From positions 1,054,001 through 1,118,000 of the forward strand of contig NZ_JACVEE010000001.1 in NCBI RefSeq assembly GCF_015355755.1: a stretch of 64,000 nucleotides of DNA, given 5' to 3'. The DNA comes from Nocardia sp. XZ_19_385. Lineage in GTDB: Bacteria > Actinomycetota > Actinomycetes > Mycobacteriales > Mycobacteriaceae. Made by a program: the position numbers and the translations under genes. Positions 18,187 to 27,264 of this stretch are shown piece by piece; within the stretch, counting starts at the first letter, position 1, and every line of letters starts with the position of its first letter. Under the pieces are notes generated by a model, which worked only from the letters and a program-made list of their open reading frames with translations, was not told the origin of the DNA and made no database searches.

Positions 18187-18549
18187 TCACCGGTCGCCGC
18201 GCGCCTCGGTGGCGGCGAGGTAGCAGGCGAGGAGGTCGCGGGTCTCGGAGAGACATTCCAGGCGCGCCTCCACCTGGCCCAATTCGTGCCGCAGCACCGC
18301 GAGCATGTCCGGATGAGATTCCAAATCGGGTGCGGGACCGTGCGCGCACGGCAGGATGTCGCGGATGACGCGGGTGGACAGACCCGCCGCGAGCAACGCT
18401 CGGATCTGCTGGACGACGGTCGGCGCTTCGGGACCGTAATCACGGAAGCCACCACCGGTGCGGGTGGTGCTGAGCAGGCCCTGCTCTTCGTAGTAGCGCA
18501 GCAGGCGATGACTCACGCCGGTGCGGTGCGCCAGTTCACCGATTCGCAT
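18187..18549 (-). CDS. MerR-family regulator
   Basis: 120 residues. The N-terminal winged HTH (MRIGELAHRTGVSHRLLRYY, about 1-70) is followed by a coiled-coil dimerisation helix (about 80-115). Only one cysteine, in LPCAHG, is seen near the metal-site region, so a classical Hg/Cu sensor is unlikely; small-molecule or redox sensing fits better. It is divergent from an alpha/beta hydrolase gene whose promoter has a MerR-type overlong spacer with a dyad. Confidence 0.92.
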   Translation of the reverse strand: MRIGELAHRTGVSHRLLRYYEEQGLLSTTRTGGGFRDYGPEAPTVVQQIRALLAAGLSTRVIRDILPCAHGPAPDLESHPDMLAVLRHELGQVEARLECLSETRDLLACYLAATEARGDR

Positions 18550-18569
18550 GTGATCCCGTTCATCTCGGC

Positions 18570-18601
18570 TTGACTCTCACATTGATGTGAGATTTTAGCG
18601 T
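18570..18601 (+). promoter_or_regulatory. MerR-type promoter with dyad in an overlong spacer
   Basis: A -35 TTGACT (18570-18575) and a -10 TAGCGT (18596-18601) are separated by 20 bp, longer than the usual 17. The spacer holds the dyad CTCACAT-TG-ATGTGAG (18576-18591). MerR activators act on exactly this layout. The hydrolase ATG lies 7 bp after the -10, where transcription would start, so the mRNA is probably leaderless. Confidence 0.75.
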
Positions 18602-18607
18602 TGCTTC

Positions 18608-19405
18608 ATGACTCAGCGGATTACCGGTGTATTCACCGGAAACGACAGCGAACTCACCGGTTTCGTGCGCGGCAGCGGGCCCGGCCTGGTCCTCGCACAC
18701 GGTGCGAGCAGCGATGTCGAGGACAGCTTCGGCGAGGTGGCCGAGCGGCTCGCGGCCACGAATACGGTGGTGGCGCCGAACTATCCGGGCTCGGGCGAGA
18801 CGCCGCGCAGCCTGACGCCGCTCACCCTCGACAGGCTCGCCGACGGACTGGCCGCCGCCGCGACGCAGGCCGGGCAGCAACGTTTCGCGGTCCTCGGATT
18901 CTCCACCGGCACCGCGGTCGCGGTGCGGCTCGCCACCCGGCACCCCGAGCGGGTGACGGCGCTGGTGCTGTCGGCGGGGCTCGCCTATCCCAATGCCCGC
19001 CTGCGACTGGTCATCCAGACCTGGCGGCGGCTGGCGGCGGCCGGGGATCCGGAATCCCTGGCCGCGTACCTGATCCTGCTCGGTTGGAGCCCGCACTGGC
19101 TGGAACAGCACTCCGCGGCCGAGATCGGCGAACTGGCCGCCGCCATCGGTCCCGCGCTGCCGCCCGGCGCGGATGACCAGCTCGATCTGCTGACCCGGGT
19201 CGACGTGCGCGCCGATCTCGCGGCCATCAGGGTGCCGACGCTGGTCGTCGCCGCCCGGCACGACCTGGTGGTATCCGCCGCACACACCCGGGAACTCGCG
19301 GCCGGAATTCCGGACGCGCAACTGACCGAACTCGATTCCGGTCACGCGCTGGCCAGTGAGCGACCCGGCGAATGGGCGCAGACCGTCGCCGATTTCCTCG
19401 GGTAA
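18608..19405 (+). CDS. Alpha/beta hydrolase
   Basis: 265 residues, cytoplasmic. The oxyanion HG is in VLAHGASSD, the nucleophile elbow is GFSTG (Ser about 98), the acid lies in VVAARHDLVV and the His in LDSGHALASE. Lysophospholipase- or haloperoxidase-like members fit. No Shine-Dalgarno precedes the ATG, consistent with a leaderless message from the MerR-type promoter. It is probably the main target of the divergent MerR protein. Confidence 0.9.
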   Translation: MTQRITGVFTGNDSELTGFVRGSGPGLVLAHGASSDVEDSFGEVAERLAATNTVVAPNYPGSGETPRSLTPLTLDRLADGLAAAATQAGQQRFAVLGFSTGTAVAVRLATRHPERVTALVLSAGLAYPNARLRLVIQTWRRLAAAGDPESLAAYLILLGWSPHWLEQHSAAEIGELAAAIGPALPPGADDQLDLLTRVDVRADLAAIRVPTLVVAARHDLVVSAAHTRELAAGIPDAQLTELDSGHALASERPGEWAQTVADFLG

Positions 19406-19577
19406 CCGAAATCACCCCGATTACACCGGGCTATCAACCGATCTCGCCGTCCCGCCCAAAGGGATTGTGGCGGTGAAGGATCCGGGCCCTCAGGGTAGAG
19501 TCGGCTGGCTGCTCAGCCCGCGCCGGACCGGGTGCCGCAGCTGACGATTTCTCGTCGTGTTCCGGCGAGGGGATGGC

Positions 19578-20777
19578 ATGACCACTACGCGAGAACCGTC
19601 CGAGCTGACCCCGCAGGCGCCCGATGTTCGCGTCGCGCAGATTCGGCGGCGGCTGGAGCGGCTGATCGGCATCGCGGCGACCGAGGGCAACAAGCTGACC
19701 CCCTTGCGCAACGGAGACCAGATCTTCGAAGCGATGCTGGCCGGGATCGCCCGCGCCGAGCACACGGTGGACATGATGACCTTCGTCTACTGGAAAGGTG
19801 ACATCGCGCGCCGATTCGCCGAGGCCCTGGCCGAGCGCGCCGCCGCCGGCGTGCGGGTGCGGCTGTTGCTGGACGGTTTCGGTAGCCGGCTGATCGAGGC
19901 CGAACAGCTGCGGCGGATGGAGCAGGCCGGGGTTCAGGTGGCGTGGTTCCGCAAGCCGCTGTACCTCTCGCCGCTCAAGCAGAACCACCGCTGCCATCGC
20001 AAGGTGCTCGTCGTCGACGAGGAGACCGCCTTCACCGGCGGCGTGGGCATCGCCGAGGAGTGGTGCGGCGATGCCCGCAACGAGAAGGAGTGGCGGGACA
20101 CCCATGTCGAGGTCAGCGGCCCCGCGGTGGACGGCCTCGCCGCGGCCTTCGCGCAGAACTGGGCGGAGTGCCACGACGAACTCTTCGACGAGCGGGACCG
20201 GTTCATCGACCATCAGGCGCCGGGCGAGGCCATTGTGCAGGTGGTGCGCGGTTCGGCCAGTTTCGGCTGGCAGGACATGCAGACCCTGCTGCGCGTGATG
20301 CTGGAGTCGGCCGAGGAACGTTTCCGGCTGGCCACCGCGTACTTCTCACCGGACGCGTACTTCATCGAGTTGCTGTGCGCCACCGCCCGGCGCGGGGTCG
20401 AGGTGGAGATCCTGCTGCCCGGGCCGTACACCGACAAGCGGGTCTGCCAATTGGCAGGCCAGCATTACTACGAAGAGCTCATCGCCTGCGGAGTGAAGAT
20501 CTACCAGTACCAGCCGACGATGATGCACGCCAAGGTGATCACCGTCGACCGCGTCGCCGCGCTGATCGGCTCGACCAACTTCAACCGCCGCTCCCTCGAC
20601 CACGACGAGGAGATCATGCTGGCCGTCCTCGACCAGGAGTTCACCGCCACCCTGGACGAGCATTTCGACGCCGATGTGGCGGTCAGCGACCAGATCCGGG
20701 CGGGCCGGTGGATGCGACGTTCCCTGGTGCAGCGGGCCCGCGAAGTGGCCGTCCAGCCCATCCGTCGATTCCTGTAA
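19578..20777 (+). CDS. Phospholipase D-like / cardiolipin synthase-like protein
   Basis: 399 residues with two PLD catalytic motifs: HRKVLVVD with EETAFTGG (about residues 144-160) and HAKVITVD with LIGSTNFNRRS (about 318-335). Lack of N-terminal membrane helices resembles ClsB-type enzymes, which join phosphatidyl groups to make cardiolipin. The ATG follows GAGGGGA; a GTG at 19557 is an upstream alternative. The neighbours GtrA and PlsC also act on lipid or envelope precursors. Confidence 0.88.
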   Translation: MTTTREPSELTPQAPDVRVAQIRRRLERLIGIAATEGNKLTPLRNGDQIFEAMLAGIARAEHTVDMMTFVYWKGDIARRFAEALAERAAAGVRVRLLLDGFGSRLIEAEQLRRMEQAGVQVAWFRKPLYLSPLKQNHRCHRKVLVVDEETAFTGGVGIAEEWCGDARNEKEWRDTHVEVSGPAVDGLAAAFAQNWAECHDELFDERDRFIDHQAPGEAIVQVVRGSASFGWQDMQTLLRVMLESAEERFRLATAYFSPDAYFIELLCATARRGVEVEILLPGPYTDKRVCQLAGQHYYEELIACGVKIYQYQPTMMHAKVITVDRVAALIGSTNFNRRSLDHDEEIMLAVLDQEFTATLDEHFDADVAVSDQIRAGRWMRRSLVQRAREVAVQPIRRFL

Positions 20778-20930
20778 TCCTGGTCGGTGGCACGCTGGAA
20801 CCGAATGTGGCGGGCCTGAGGGAGAATGTGGACGTGAGCGACGTAATCAGCGATAAGTTCCGACATCGACTCGGCGGACCGGCGGTTGTGGCGCCAACGA
20901 GTGCAGTGGCACTCGTCGACGGCTAGCTCG

Positions 20931-21410
20931 ATGTCGGACAAGGAAGTGCCGGGACCGGAATCCGGCGGCAAGAGGTTCGACGCGCTGGAACGGTTGCGCG
21001 GCAAGCTGGACGGGACGAAGGCCGCCGAGACCGGTTCCCCCGAAGCGGAAGACGGCCGGTCGAAAGTCATCCGGCTGCCGCGTCGTCCTCGCCGCGTGAC
21101 CGAGGAAACCAGCGAGCAGCCCCGCAAGACTTGGCACTCGGAAGGTGACTCCGTCTACGATCCGGCGCCGACCAGGCCGGTGCTGCGCTCGGAGCTGCAG
21201 CGTGAGACGGGGTGGTGGCCGGTCGACCCCGGCGCGACCCGGCACCCCGCCGCGCAGCCGGGCGGCGCCGAACAGGACGGCAGTGTCGTCGATCTCGACG
21301 CGTTGCGGCGGAAACGAGCCGCCGACGCTCCGGTCGCCGGCATCCGGCGCCGGGCCAAACCGCGCCGGATCAGTGACCCCGATTCCCCGCAGCCCGACGG
21401 ACCTCAGTAG
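20931..21410 (+). CDS. Hypothetical charged, disordered protein
   Basis: 159 residues, rich in Arg, Asp, Glu and Pro, with no membrane segment or recognised domain. Short repeated themes (RFDALERLRGKL near the N-terminus, VVDLDALRRKRAAD near the C-terminus) suggest small helices in a disordered chain. No Shine-Dalgarno is evident; an in-frame GTG at 20901 is possible. It ends 11 bp from the convergent gtrA gene. Confidence 0.6.
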   Translation: MSDKEVPGPESGGKRFDALERLRGKLDGTKAAETGSPEAEDGRSKVIRLPRRPRRVTEETSEQPRKTWHSEGDSVYDPAPTRPVLRSELQRETGWWPVDPGATRHPAAQPGGAEQDGSVVDLDALRRKRAADAPVAGIRRRAKPRRISDPDSPQPDGPQ

Positions 21411-21421
21411 TCCGCTGCGCG

Positions 21422-21910
21422 TCAGAAGACGAAACCGCGCATGAGCACGAAGCGCATGCCACCCACCGCCGCCATGACGGCCAGCACGGCACTCGCTTGG
21501 GCGAACTCGCCGAGGCTCGGTGCCCAGAATTCGAGCGCGGCCAGGGCCGCGGTGCTGATCAACAGGCCGATCAGCGCCAATCCGCCGCCTTCCCACTGAG
21601 CTTTGAACCAGCCGACGCGGCCGGCCGCTCGGAAGGTGATCTGCCGGTGCAGTTCGTTCGCGATCACCGTGCTGAGGATGGAGCCGGCGATGTGGGCCAC
21701 CATCGGGCCGAACCCGCTCATGGTCGTGAACAGCAGGACGTAGGCGATATTGCTGGAGCCGCCGACCAGAGCGAAGCGGATCAGCTGGGCGAAGGCGTGC
21801 TCGCCGCGCAGGAATCGCAGCACCCGGGTGAGCGATTCGGTGCGCGGCATCGAGCCGAGGCTCAGATCGATGCTGGAGAGGCCGGGCGCTGCGAGTGCTG
21901 TGCTGTTCAC
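21422..21910 (-). CDS. GtrA-family membrane protein
   Basis: 162 residues with four hydrophobic helices and the GtrA signature: LIRFALVGGSSNIAYVLLF in helix 1, ANELHRQITFR after helix 2 and a C-terminal FVLMRGFVF. GtrA proteins move or flip polyprenyl-linked sugars for cell-wall polysaccharides. The GTG start is 4 bp from the plsC stop, so they form an operon. An internal ATG (21850) would give a 142-residue protein nearer the family norm. Confidence 0.88.
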   Translation of the reverse strand: MNSTALAAPGLSSIDLSLGSMPRTESLTRVLRFLRGEHAFAQLIRFALVGGSSNIAYVLLFTTMSGFGPMVAHIAGSILSTVIANELHRQITFRAAGRVGWFKAQWEGGGLALIGLLISTAALAALEFWAPSLGEFAQASAVLAVMAAVGGMRFVLMRGFVF

Positions 21911-21914
21911 CCGA

Positions 21915-22646
21915 TTACTGTCGCCAGCCGCGCTGACACCGCTCTGACGCCGAGCTTACATCGCCACTGACACGGGGTTCGGGCTGGTCAGCACACAGAT
22001 CTTCGATCCGCTGCCGAAGGTGATCCAGGAGCTTGTCCGGATCGTCGAAGTCCGCGGGATCGATGGGCGCACCGAAGTGCACAGTCACGCGCTGCCGGCG
22101 GTCGAAGGCCGGACCGTTGCCACGGACCTTGCGCATAGGCAGCACCCGATCGGTGCCGGTGGTGCCGACCGGGATGATCGGAACTCCGGTTGCCAGCGCC
22201 AGTTTCGCGACTCCCGGCTTGTACGGTTCGTCCTCGCCCGGCGCGACCAGCCGCCCTTCCGGATAGATGATCAGCACTCCGCCGTGCCGCACAATCTGCT
22301 CTGCCTGCGCCAAGGCCGACTGCCCGGACTCGCTGTCGCGGCGCACCACCGGAATCTGGCCCAGCCGCCGCACCAGCCATCCGACCACCGGCCACGACCA
22401 CAGTTCGGCCATCGCGATGGCGATGGCCCGCCGCCGCAGCGCACCCCACAGGAAGACGGCGTCGAGCATCGAAATGTGATTGCTCGCAATGATCACGGGC
22501 CCGGTCTCCGGGACCCGCTCGCGGCCGATCACGGTGACCCGCACTACGTTCGACCAGACCAGCGCTCGCAGGATGCGGCGCACGAATGTCGTTGTCAGCC
22601 AGGCCCGTTTTCCCAGCCCCCTGGGCCGCCGCGCGTTTTCGTTCAC
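21915..22646 (-). CDS. 1-acyl-glycerol-3-phosphate acyltransferase (PlsC-like)
   Basis: About 243 residues from GTG 22646 (VNENARRPRG). The acyltransferase motifs are visible: block I NHISMLD (H-x4-D), block II near IPVVRRDSESG, block III IYPEGRL and block IV VPIIPVGTTG. It transfers acyl groups to lysophosphatidate or related lysolipids at the membrane. A longer frame to 22712 uses TTG and adds Arg-rich residues, so it was not chosen. It is the first gene of a plsC-gtrA operon. Confidence 0.88.
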   Translation of the reverse strand: MNENARRPRGLGKRAWLTTTFVRRILRALVWSNVVRVTVIGRERVPETGPVIIASNHISMLDAVFLWGALRRRAIAIAMAELWSWPVVGWLVRRLGQIPVVRRDSESGQSALAQAEQIVRHGGVLIIYPEGRLVAPGEDEPYKPGVAKLALATGVPIIPVGTTGTDRVLPMRKVRGNGPAFDRRQRVTVHFGAPIDPADFDDPDKLLDHLRQRIEDLCADQPEPRVSGDVSSASERCQRGWRQ

Positions 22647-22826
22647 AGGACCGATCGTGGTATCCCCAGCCCGGCGGCGGCACCGCGAAACTACTCGAGC
22701 GCCCCCGGGCAAAACTTCTTACATCCCTTTGTCATCGGCCTGTCCCGGCTTTGACATCGCCCGCCCAAGATCGTCGCAACGCCCGGAAAACACCGGGTCG
22801 ACGGGAACGAATGGGAGTGAGCGACT

Positions 22827-24332
22827 ATGCGCTCGGTATTGAGCTTCGCCCTGGCGGCGGCCGCTGTCGGCGGGTTGGTCGCCGGCTGCGGGCAGAACGA
22901 ATCAGCAACGGCGGGTAGGGATTCCGTGCGAGCCGCGTGGTGTCCTGCGGTCGCGGACTACGAGGTCGATTGCGGGACGGTGCGGCGCCCGCTGGTGCAG
23001 GGTCAGCCGGAATTGGGAACGATCGATGTGGGCTACGCCCGGATCCGGCACAGTAATCGCGCGGTCCCGGCGGCGGGCACCTTGCTGCCCAACCCGGGCG
23101 GTCCCGGCGTGCCGATGATCGCGCACGCGGCCGAGGCGACCATGCTGTCCGCTGGATTACTGGACGACCACGATGTGCTGCTGATCGATCCACGCGGCAC
23201 GGGAGTGTCCGACGCGCTGGATTGCGGCGCCGACGAGGACCGATACCAGCTGGGCACGCGAGAACAGCAGCAGGAGATGATCGGCCACTGCGGCGAGCAG
23301 CTCGGGGCGAAAGCGGCCGGGTACACCTCGGCGGCCACAGTCGACGACTTCGACGCGGTCCGTGCGGAACTCGGCATCGACAAGGTGATCCCGTACGGAA
23401 TCTCTTACGGCACTTATCTTTTGCCGATCTATGCGCAACAGCACCCGGAGCACGTGCAGTCGATCGTCCTCTCCGGTGCCTATCCGGCCGGATTCGACCC
23501 GCTGCAACGACCCAATGCCGAGGCGGTCTCCCTTGCCCTGCAAAGGATTTGTGAACGCAGCACGGTCTGCGACGGCGACACAGCCGTGCACGACCTGCGC
23601 ACCGTCGCGGCTCGCCTGCGCACCCAGCCGATCACGGTCTCGGGCAAGGCACCCATCGTGCTCGACGAGGCAAAGCTGGGAAACCTCGTCTTCGAGGCCG
23701 CGACCAGCAATGTCGGGGCAGACCCGCAGGCCATGACGCCCCTCGGAACCCTGCCCGCGGCACTGCGTTCGGCCGTGCGCGGCAACGACGAGCCCCTGCG
23801 TGAATTCGTCCGCGCCACCACCCATGAAGCCGGTTACGAGAACATCGACCTCTACATGGCTGTCGCGTGCAACGACTACCGGCCGCTCTGGTCGCCCGAA
23901 GCGACTGTCCCGCAACGAGAACAGCAGTACCGCGAGGCCCTGACCCGGAACGCGCCCGACGGCCTGGGCGCCTTCAGCGCCGAAGGGTTCAGCGCCGCCC
24001 AGCGCGACGGCGGCAACGCCTGCCTCCGCTGGCCCGCCATCCCCGGCCACGAGCGCCCGGACCAGATGCGCGCACCCATGCCGGAGGTCCCGGTGCTGGT
24101 GCTCTCCGGCGATCTCGACGCCATCACCCCGGATGCCAACGGCAAACTCGCGGCCGCGCGCTTCCCGCGCTCGACTTTCCTCTCGGTACCCAATACCGGC
24201 CATGTGCCGGACCTGGAGCCGACCGGCTGCGTCACCGGCATCATCACCACATTCGTCCGAACCGGCGCGACCGGACCGACCGACTGTGTGGCCGCGGTGC
24301 CGCCGATCGCCGTGGCCCCCGTCACCAACTGA
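22827..24332 (+). CDS. TAP-like alpha/beta hydrolase lipoprotein (peptidase S33 type)
   Basis: 501 residues. The signal peptide ends in a lipobox LVAGC (Cys21), so the enzyme is probably membrane-anchored outside the cell. PNPGGPG forms the oxyanion region, the nucleophile is GISYG (Ser193), and the C-terminal TAP-like domain has VLVLSGDLDAITP (Asp) and VPNTGHVPD (His). Tripeptidyl-aminopeptidases and mycobacterial Hip1-like proteases share this fold. Six or more cysteines suggest disulfides. The downstream response regulator starts only 6 bp later. Confidence 0.9.
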   Translation: MRSVLSFALAAAAVGGLVAGCGQNESATAGRDSVRAAWCPAVADYEVDCGTVRRPLVQGQPELGTIDVGYARIRHSNRAVPAAGTLLPNPGGPGVPMIAHAAEATMLSAGLLDDHDVLLIDPRGTGVSDALDCGADEDRYQLGTREQQQEMIGHCGEQLGAKAAGYTSAATVDDFDAVRAELGIDKVIPYGISYGTYLLPIYAQQHPEHVQSIVLSGAYPAGFDPLQRPNAEAVSLALQRICERSTVCDGDTAVHDLRTVAARLRTQPITVSGKAPIVLDEAKLGNLVFEAATSNVGADPQAMTPLGTLPAALRSAVRGNDEPLREFVRATTHEAGYENIDLYMAVACNDYRPLWSPEATVPQREQQYREALTRNAPDGLGAFSAEGFSAAQRDGGNACLRWPAIPGHERPDQMRAPMPEVPVLVLSGDLDAITPDANGKLAAARFPRSTFLSVPNTGHVPDLEPTGCVTGIITTFVRTGATGPTDCVAAVPPIAVAPVTN

Positions 24333-24338
24333 GCGGCC

Positions 24339-25070
24339 ATGAGCAACAACGCAGCCACCACCCGCCAGAATGAGCCGGTGAACCCAGCGACAACCGTGCT
24401 CGTGGTCGAGGACGACCCCAATGTGCGCAGCACCCTGGACCAGCTGCTGCGCTTCGAGGGTTACACCGTGCGGCTGGCCGGTGACGGCCAGGAGGCGCTC
24501 GAACTGCTCGACCGGGACCGCCCGGATGTGGCGGTGGTGGATGTGGTGATGCCGCGGCTGGACGGGCTGTCGCTGTGCCGGATGTTGCGCCGGCGCGGCG
24601 ACCGGCTGCCGATCCTGGTGCTGACCGCCCGGCATCAGGTCGGCGACCGGGTCGCGGGACTGGACGCGGGCGCCGACGACTATCTGTCGAAACCGTTCGA
24701 CACCGAGGAACTGCTGGCGCGACTGCGGGCCCTGTTGCGCCGCAGCGCGCCGGATCCGGAGGTCGCGAGCGAACTCCTCACTATCGCGGATCTGTCCCTG
24801 GATCCGGCGAGCCGCGAGGTCCGGCGCGGCGGCCGGCTACTCGATCTGACCCGCACGGAATTCGATGTCCTGGAACTGCTGCTGCGCAACCAGCGCATTG
24901 TTCTCACCAGAAGCCGTATCTACGAGGACATCTGGGGTTTCGACTTCGACACCGAGTCTCGTTCCCTGGATGTCTACATCGGCTATCTGCGCCGCAAGAC
25001 CGAGGAGGGTGGCGCGCCGCGGCTCATCCACACGGTGCGCAATGTCGGCTACACGATCCGGATGGCGTGA
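24339..25070 (+). CDS. OmpR/PhoB-type response regulator (MprA-like)
   Basis: 243 residues. The receiver domain has the acidic pair VVEDD (24-26), phosphoacceptor Asp68 (VVDVVMP), LTARH and KPF; the C-terminal winged helix has [20 protein letters not shown] and the [12 protein letters not shown] recognition helix. It resembles MprA/TcrX regulators of envelope stress. Its TGA overlaps the ATG of the kinase gene (TGATG). An internal GTG ([10 protein letters not shown]) could be the true start. Confidence 0.93.
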   Translation: MSNNAATTRQNEPVNPATTVLVVEDDPNVRSTLDQLLRFEGYTVRLAGDGQEALELLDRDRPDVAVVDVVMPRLDGLSLCRMLRRRGDRLPILVLTARHQVGDRVAGLDAGADDYLSKPFDTEELLARLRALLRRSAPDPEVASELLTIADLSLDPASREVRRGGRLLDLTRTEFDVLELLLRNQRIVLTRSRIYEDIWGFDFDTESRSLDVYIGYLRRKTEEGGAPRLIHTVRNVGYTIRMA

Positions 25071-26386
25071 TGTTGCGCGCCAGACTCACTCTCGTCGCGG
25101 TACTCACGGCGGTCGCCGCCATCCTGGTCACGCTGATCGCGTCCTATCGCAGCGTGTCTCCGCTGGTCGCCGAGCAGGTCGACCGGGGCCTGTCCGATCG
25201 GGCCGATACCGTGCTGGCACTGCTCGACACCGGAGCGCCGGTACCGGTGCGGCCCGATATGACCGAGCAGCTCCTGCTGCCCGACGGCACCGTGCGCGTG
25301 CTCACGCCCGGACGGAATGCGTTGCCGGTCACCGAAATCGACCGTGACATCGCGCGCAGCGGCACCGGCAGCGCGGACACCAACATCGTCGTCGACGGTG
25401 TCGAGCACGGCGTGGTCACCAAACCCCGGCCGGGCGGGGGCGCGGTCATGGTCAGCCAGAATTACGCGGAGGTCGTCCGGGTCGACAACGAATTCCTGTG
25501 GCGCACAATCTGGATCACCGCCGCTGCCGTGTGCGCGGCGGCCGTGATCGGATGGCTCGCGATCGGGCGCATCCTGCGACCGATCCGCCGCCTGGCCACC
25601 GCGACCCGTCATGTGGCCACCACCCAGGACCTTTCGACGCTGCTCCCCCAGTCCGCTCGCGGCGAGGTCGGCGAACTGACCGACAGCTTCAACACCATGC
25701 TCGCCGCCCTGCGCCTGTCCCGGGCACAGCAGCAGCGCCTGGTCGAGGACGCGAGCCACGAGCTGCGCACGCCTTTGACCTCGGTCCGCGGCAGCGCCGA
25801 ACTCTTACAGCGCGCCCACGGCAGACTCGATCCCGGCGACGAAACCCGCGTCATCACAACCCTTGTCCAGGAGGCGAAGGCCCTCGACGCCCTCGTCGGC
25901 GAACTCGTCGACCTCGCCACCAACCAGCACACCACCGAGGAACCGGCCACCGTCGACCTGCCCGAGCTCGCCGGTGCCCGCGCCGAGCGCTTCCGCCGCC
26001 GCACCGGCCGCGAAATCACCCTCACCGCAGCCGAATCCGCACCCGTCACCGCCCGCCCGCAGGCCCTGGCCCGCTGCATCGACAACCTGCTCGACAACGC
26101 CCTCAAATACAGCCCACCCGAATCCCCGATCCACCTCCACATCGTCGGCCCCCGCCTCGCGGTCCAGGACCGAGGCCCCGGCATCGCCCCCACCGACCAA
26201 ACCGCCATCTTCGACCGCTTCTACCGCGCCGACCACACCCGCTCCACCCCCGGATCCGGCCTCGGCCTGGCCATCGTCCACGACATCATCACCGCCCACC
26301 ACGGCACCGTCTTCGCCACCAACCGCCCCGAAGGCGGCGCCGAAGTGGGTTTCCAACTGCCCCAGCAGAATCGGAGGGCTCAGTAG
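25070..26386 (+). CDS. Sensor histidine kinase (MprB-like)
   Basis: 438 residues: TM helix 1 (about 5-24), an extracytoplasmic sensor (25-146), TM helix 2 (147-165), HAMP (about 166-215), HisKA with ASHELRTPLTS (His230) and a HATPase domain with N-box DNLLDNALKY, G1 DRGPGIAP and G2 GSGLGLAIV. It should phosphorylate the co-translated regulator. The last residues PQQNRRAQ are encoded by an 18-bp repeat found again 885 bp downstream, and the gene overlaps the convergent DUF1963 gene by 7 bp. Confidence 0.95.
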   Translation: MLRARLTLVAVLTAVAAILVTLIASYRSVSPLVAEQVDRGLSDRADTVLALLDTGAPVPVRPDMTEQLLLPDGTVRVLTPGRNALPVTEIDRDIARSGTGSADTNIVVDGVEHGVVTKPRPGGGAVMVSQNYAEVVRVDNEFLWRTIWITAAAVCAAAVIGWLAIGRILRPIRRLATATRHVATTQDLSTLLPQSARGEVGELTDSFNTMLAALRLSRAQQQRLVEDASHELRTPLTSVRGSAELLQRAHGRLDPGDETRVITTLVQEAKALDALVGELVDLATNQHTTEEPATVDLPELAGARAERFRRRTGREITLTAAESAPVTARPQALARCIDNLLDNALKYSPPESPIHLHIVGPRLAVQDRGPGIAPTDQTAIFDRFYRADHTRSTPGSGLGLAIVHDIITAHHGTVFATNRPEGGAEVGFQLPQQNRRAQ

Positions 26387-27264
26387 CACTCCCAGTGCAC
26401 GCGGACGTCGGTGAAGTCGTGCGCGGCCAGCGCTTGCGGGGCGACGAAGCAGTAGAGGGTTCCGAAATCTCCCCAGCCCATGCCGATCTCCGGGTCGGTG
26501 TCGAACTGAACGAGCAGGATCTGACCCGACGGCTGCCTGTCGCCGTAGAAGTGCTGGTAGGCGGCGGTGCCGGGGAGCAACCCCCGGTCGTGATCACTCT
26601 GGATCTCGTTGGCCCAGCCTCCGAGCTGATGCCAGGCCCAGGAGTGTTCGAAGTAGGTATCGCTGAAAGCTTCGAAGCGTTCGTAGACTTCGTCGTCGTA
26701 GTCATCGGAGCCGAGCAGGTGCTCTTCAAGCCACTGCCCGTCGGGGATCGACGGAACCATCGCGAAAGTCATGTCGGTGCGCCGGATTATGCGATTTCGT
26801 TCCGCGAGATCGGGGGGCAACGGCGTCTCCCGCAATTCCACCTCCGGAGGGAAGAACAGGAACGCGCCGGACCATCCATTCGTGTCACCGAACACCGAGA
26901 TCCGGCCGGACGCAGGAAGATTCAGATCCAGCTTCGGCAGTTCGGCCAGATCGATGGAGGCGACGTGTTCGTAATGACCGTGATCGGCTCCAGGCCAGGC
27001 GAATCCGTCCGGCAGTTCGGGCAGGCCTCCGAAATAACCGATGACCTTGTCACCCGCACTCGCGTGCCGCAGGCGCAAACTGTCACGGACCGCCAACTCC
27101 ATATCGGCGTGAAACTCTTCGGGGATATGCAACCGCATCAACGCGCGGAGGTCGGGCTCAGTCACGAGGGCAATCCTGCCAGCAGCCTCCGACAGACGAC
27201 GGGGCTGATCGGCGGCGACTTCCGTTGGCGTGCAAGCGATTGCACGCCAGCAGAATCGGAGGGC
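26362..27264. repeat. 18-bp direct repeats bracketing the DUF1963 gene
   Basis: CCAGCAGAATCGGAGGGC occurs at 26362-26379, at the kinase 3' end, and again at 27247-27264, just outside the HXXEE gene 3' end. Between them lies one complete gene (26380-27165) and about 80 bp of upstream DNA. The arrangement looks like a duplication or insertion scar. Confidence 0.5.
26380..27165 (-). CDS. DUF1963 (YwqG-like) protein
   Basis: 261 residues. The YwqG/DUF1963 fold is recognised by KVIGYFGGLPELPDGFAWP near the N-terminus, VASIDLAELP, FLFFPPEVE and the C-terminal LLVQFDTDPEIGMGWGDFGTLYCF. The family is widespread and has no firm function; several members sit near toxin or polymorphic-toxin genes, but none is seen here. 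Base composition looks lower in GC than its neighbours, and 18-bp direct repeats flank it, suggesting acquisition as a unit. Confidence 0.88.
   Translation of the reverse strand: MTEPDLRALMRLHIPEEFHADMELAVRDSLRLRHASAGDKVIGYFGGLPELPDGFAWPGADHGHYEHVASIDLAELPKLDLNLPASGRISVFGDTNGWSGAFLFFPPEVELRETPLPPDLAERNRIIRRTDMTFAMVPSIPDGQWLEEHLLGSDDYDDEVYERFEAFSDTYFEHSWAWHQLGGWANEIQSDHDRGLLPGTAAYQHFYGDRQPSGQILLVQFDTDPEIGMGWGDFGTLYCFVAPQALAAHDFTDVRVHWECY

Noticed and set aside
22751..22756. TTGACA resembling a consensus -35 upstream of the TAP-like lipoprotein
   Set aside because: No acceptable -10 is found at 16-19 bp spacing, so no promoter is claimed.
23157..24635. 492-codon open frame on the - strand
   Set aside because: Opposite the TAP-like hydrolase and response regulator genes, both with intact catalytic motifs.
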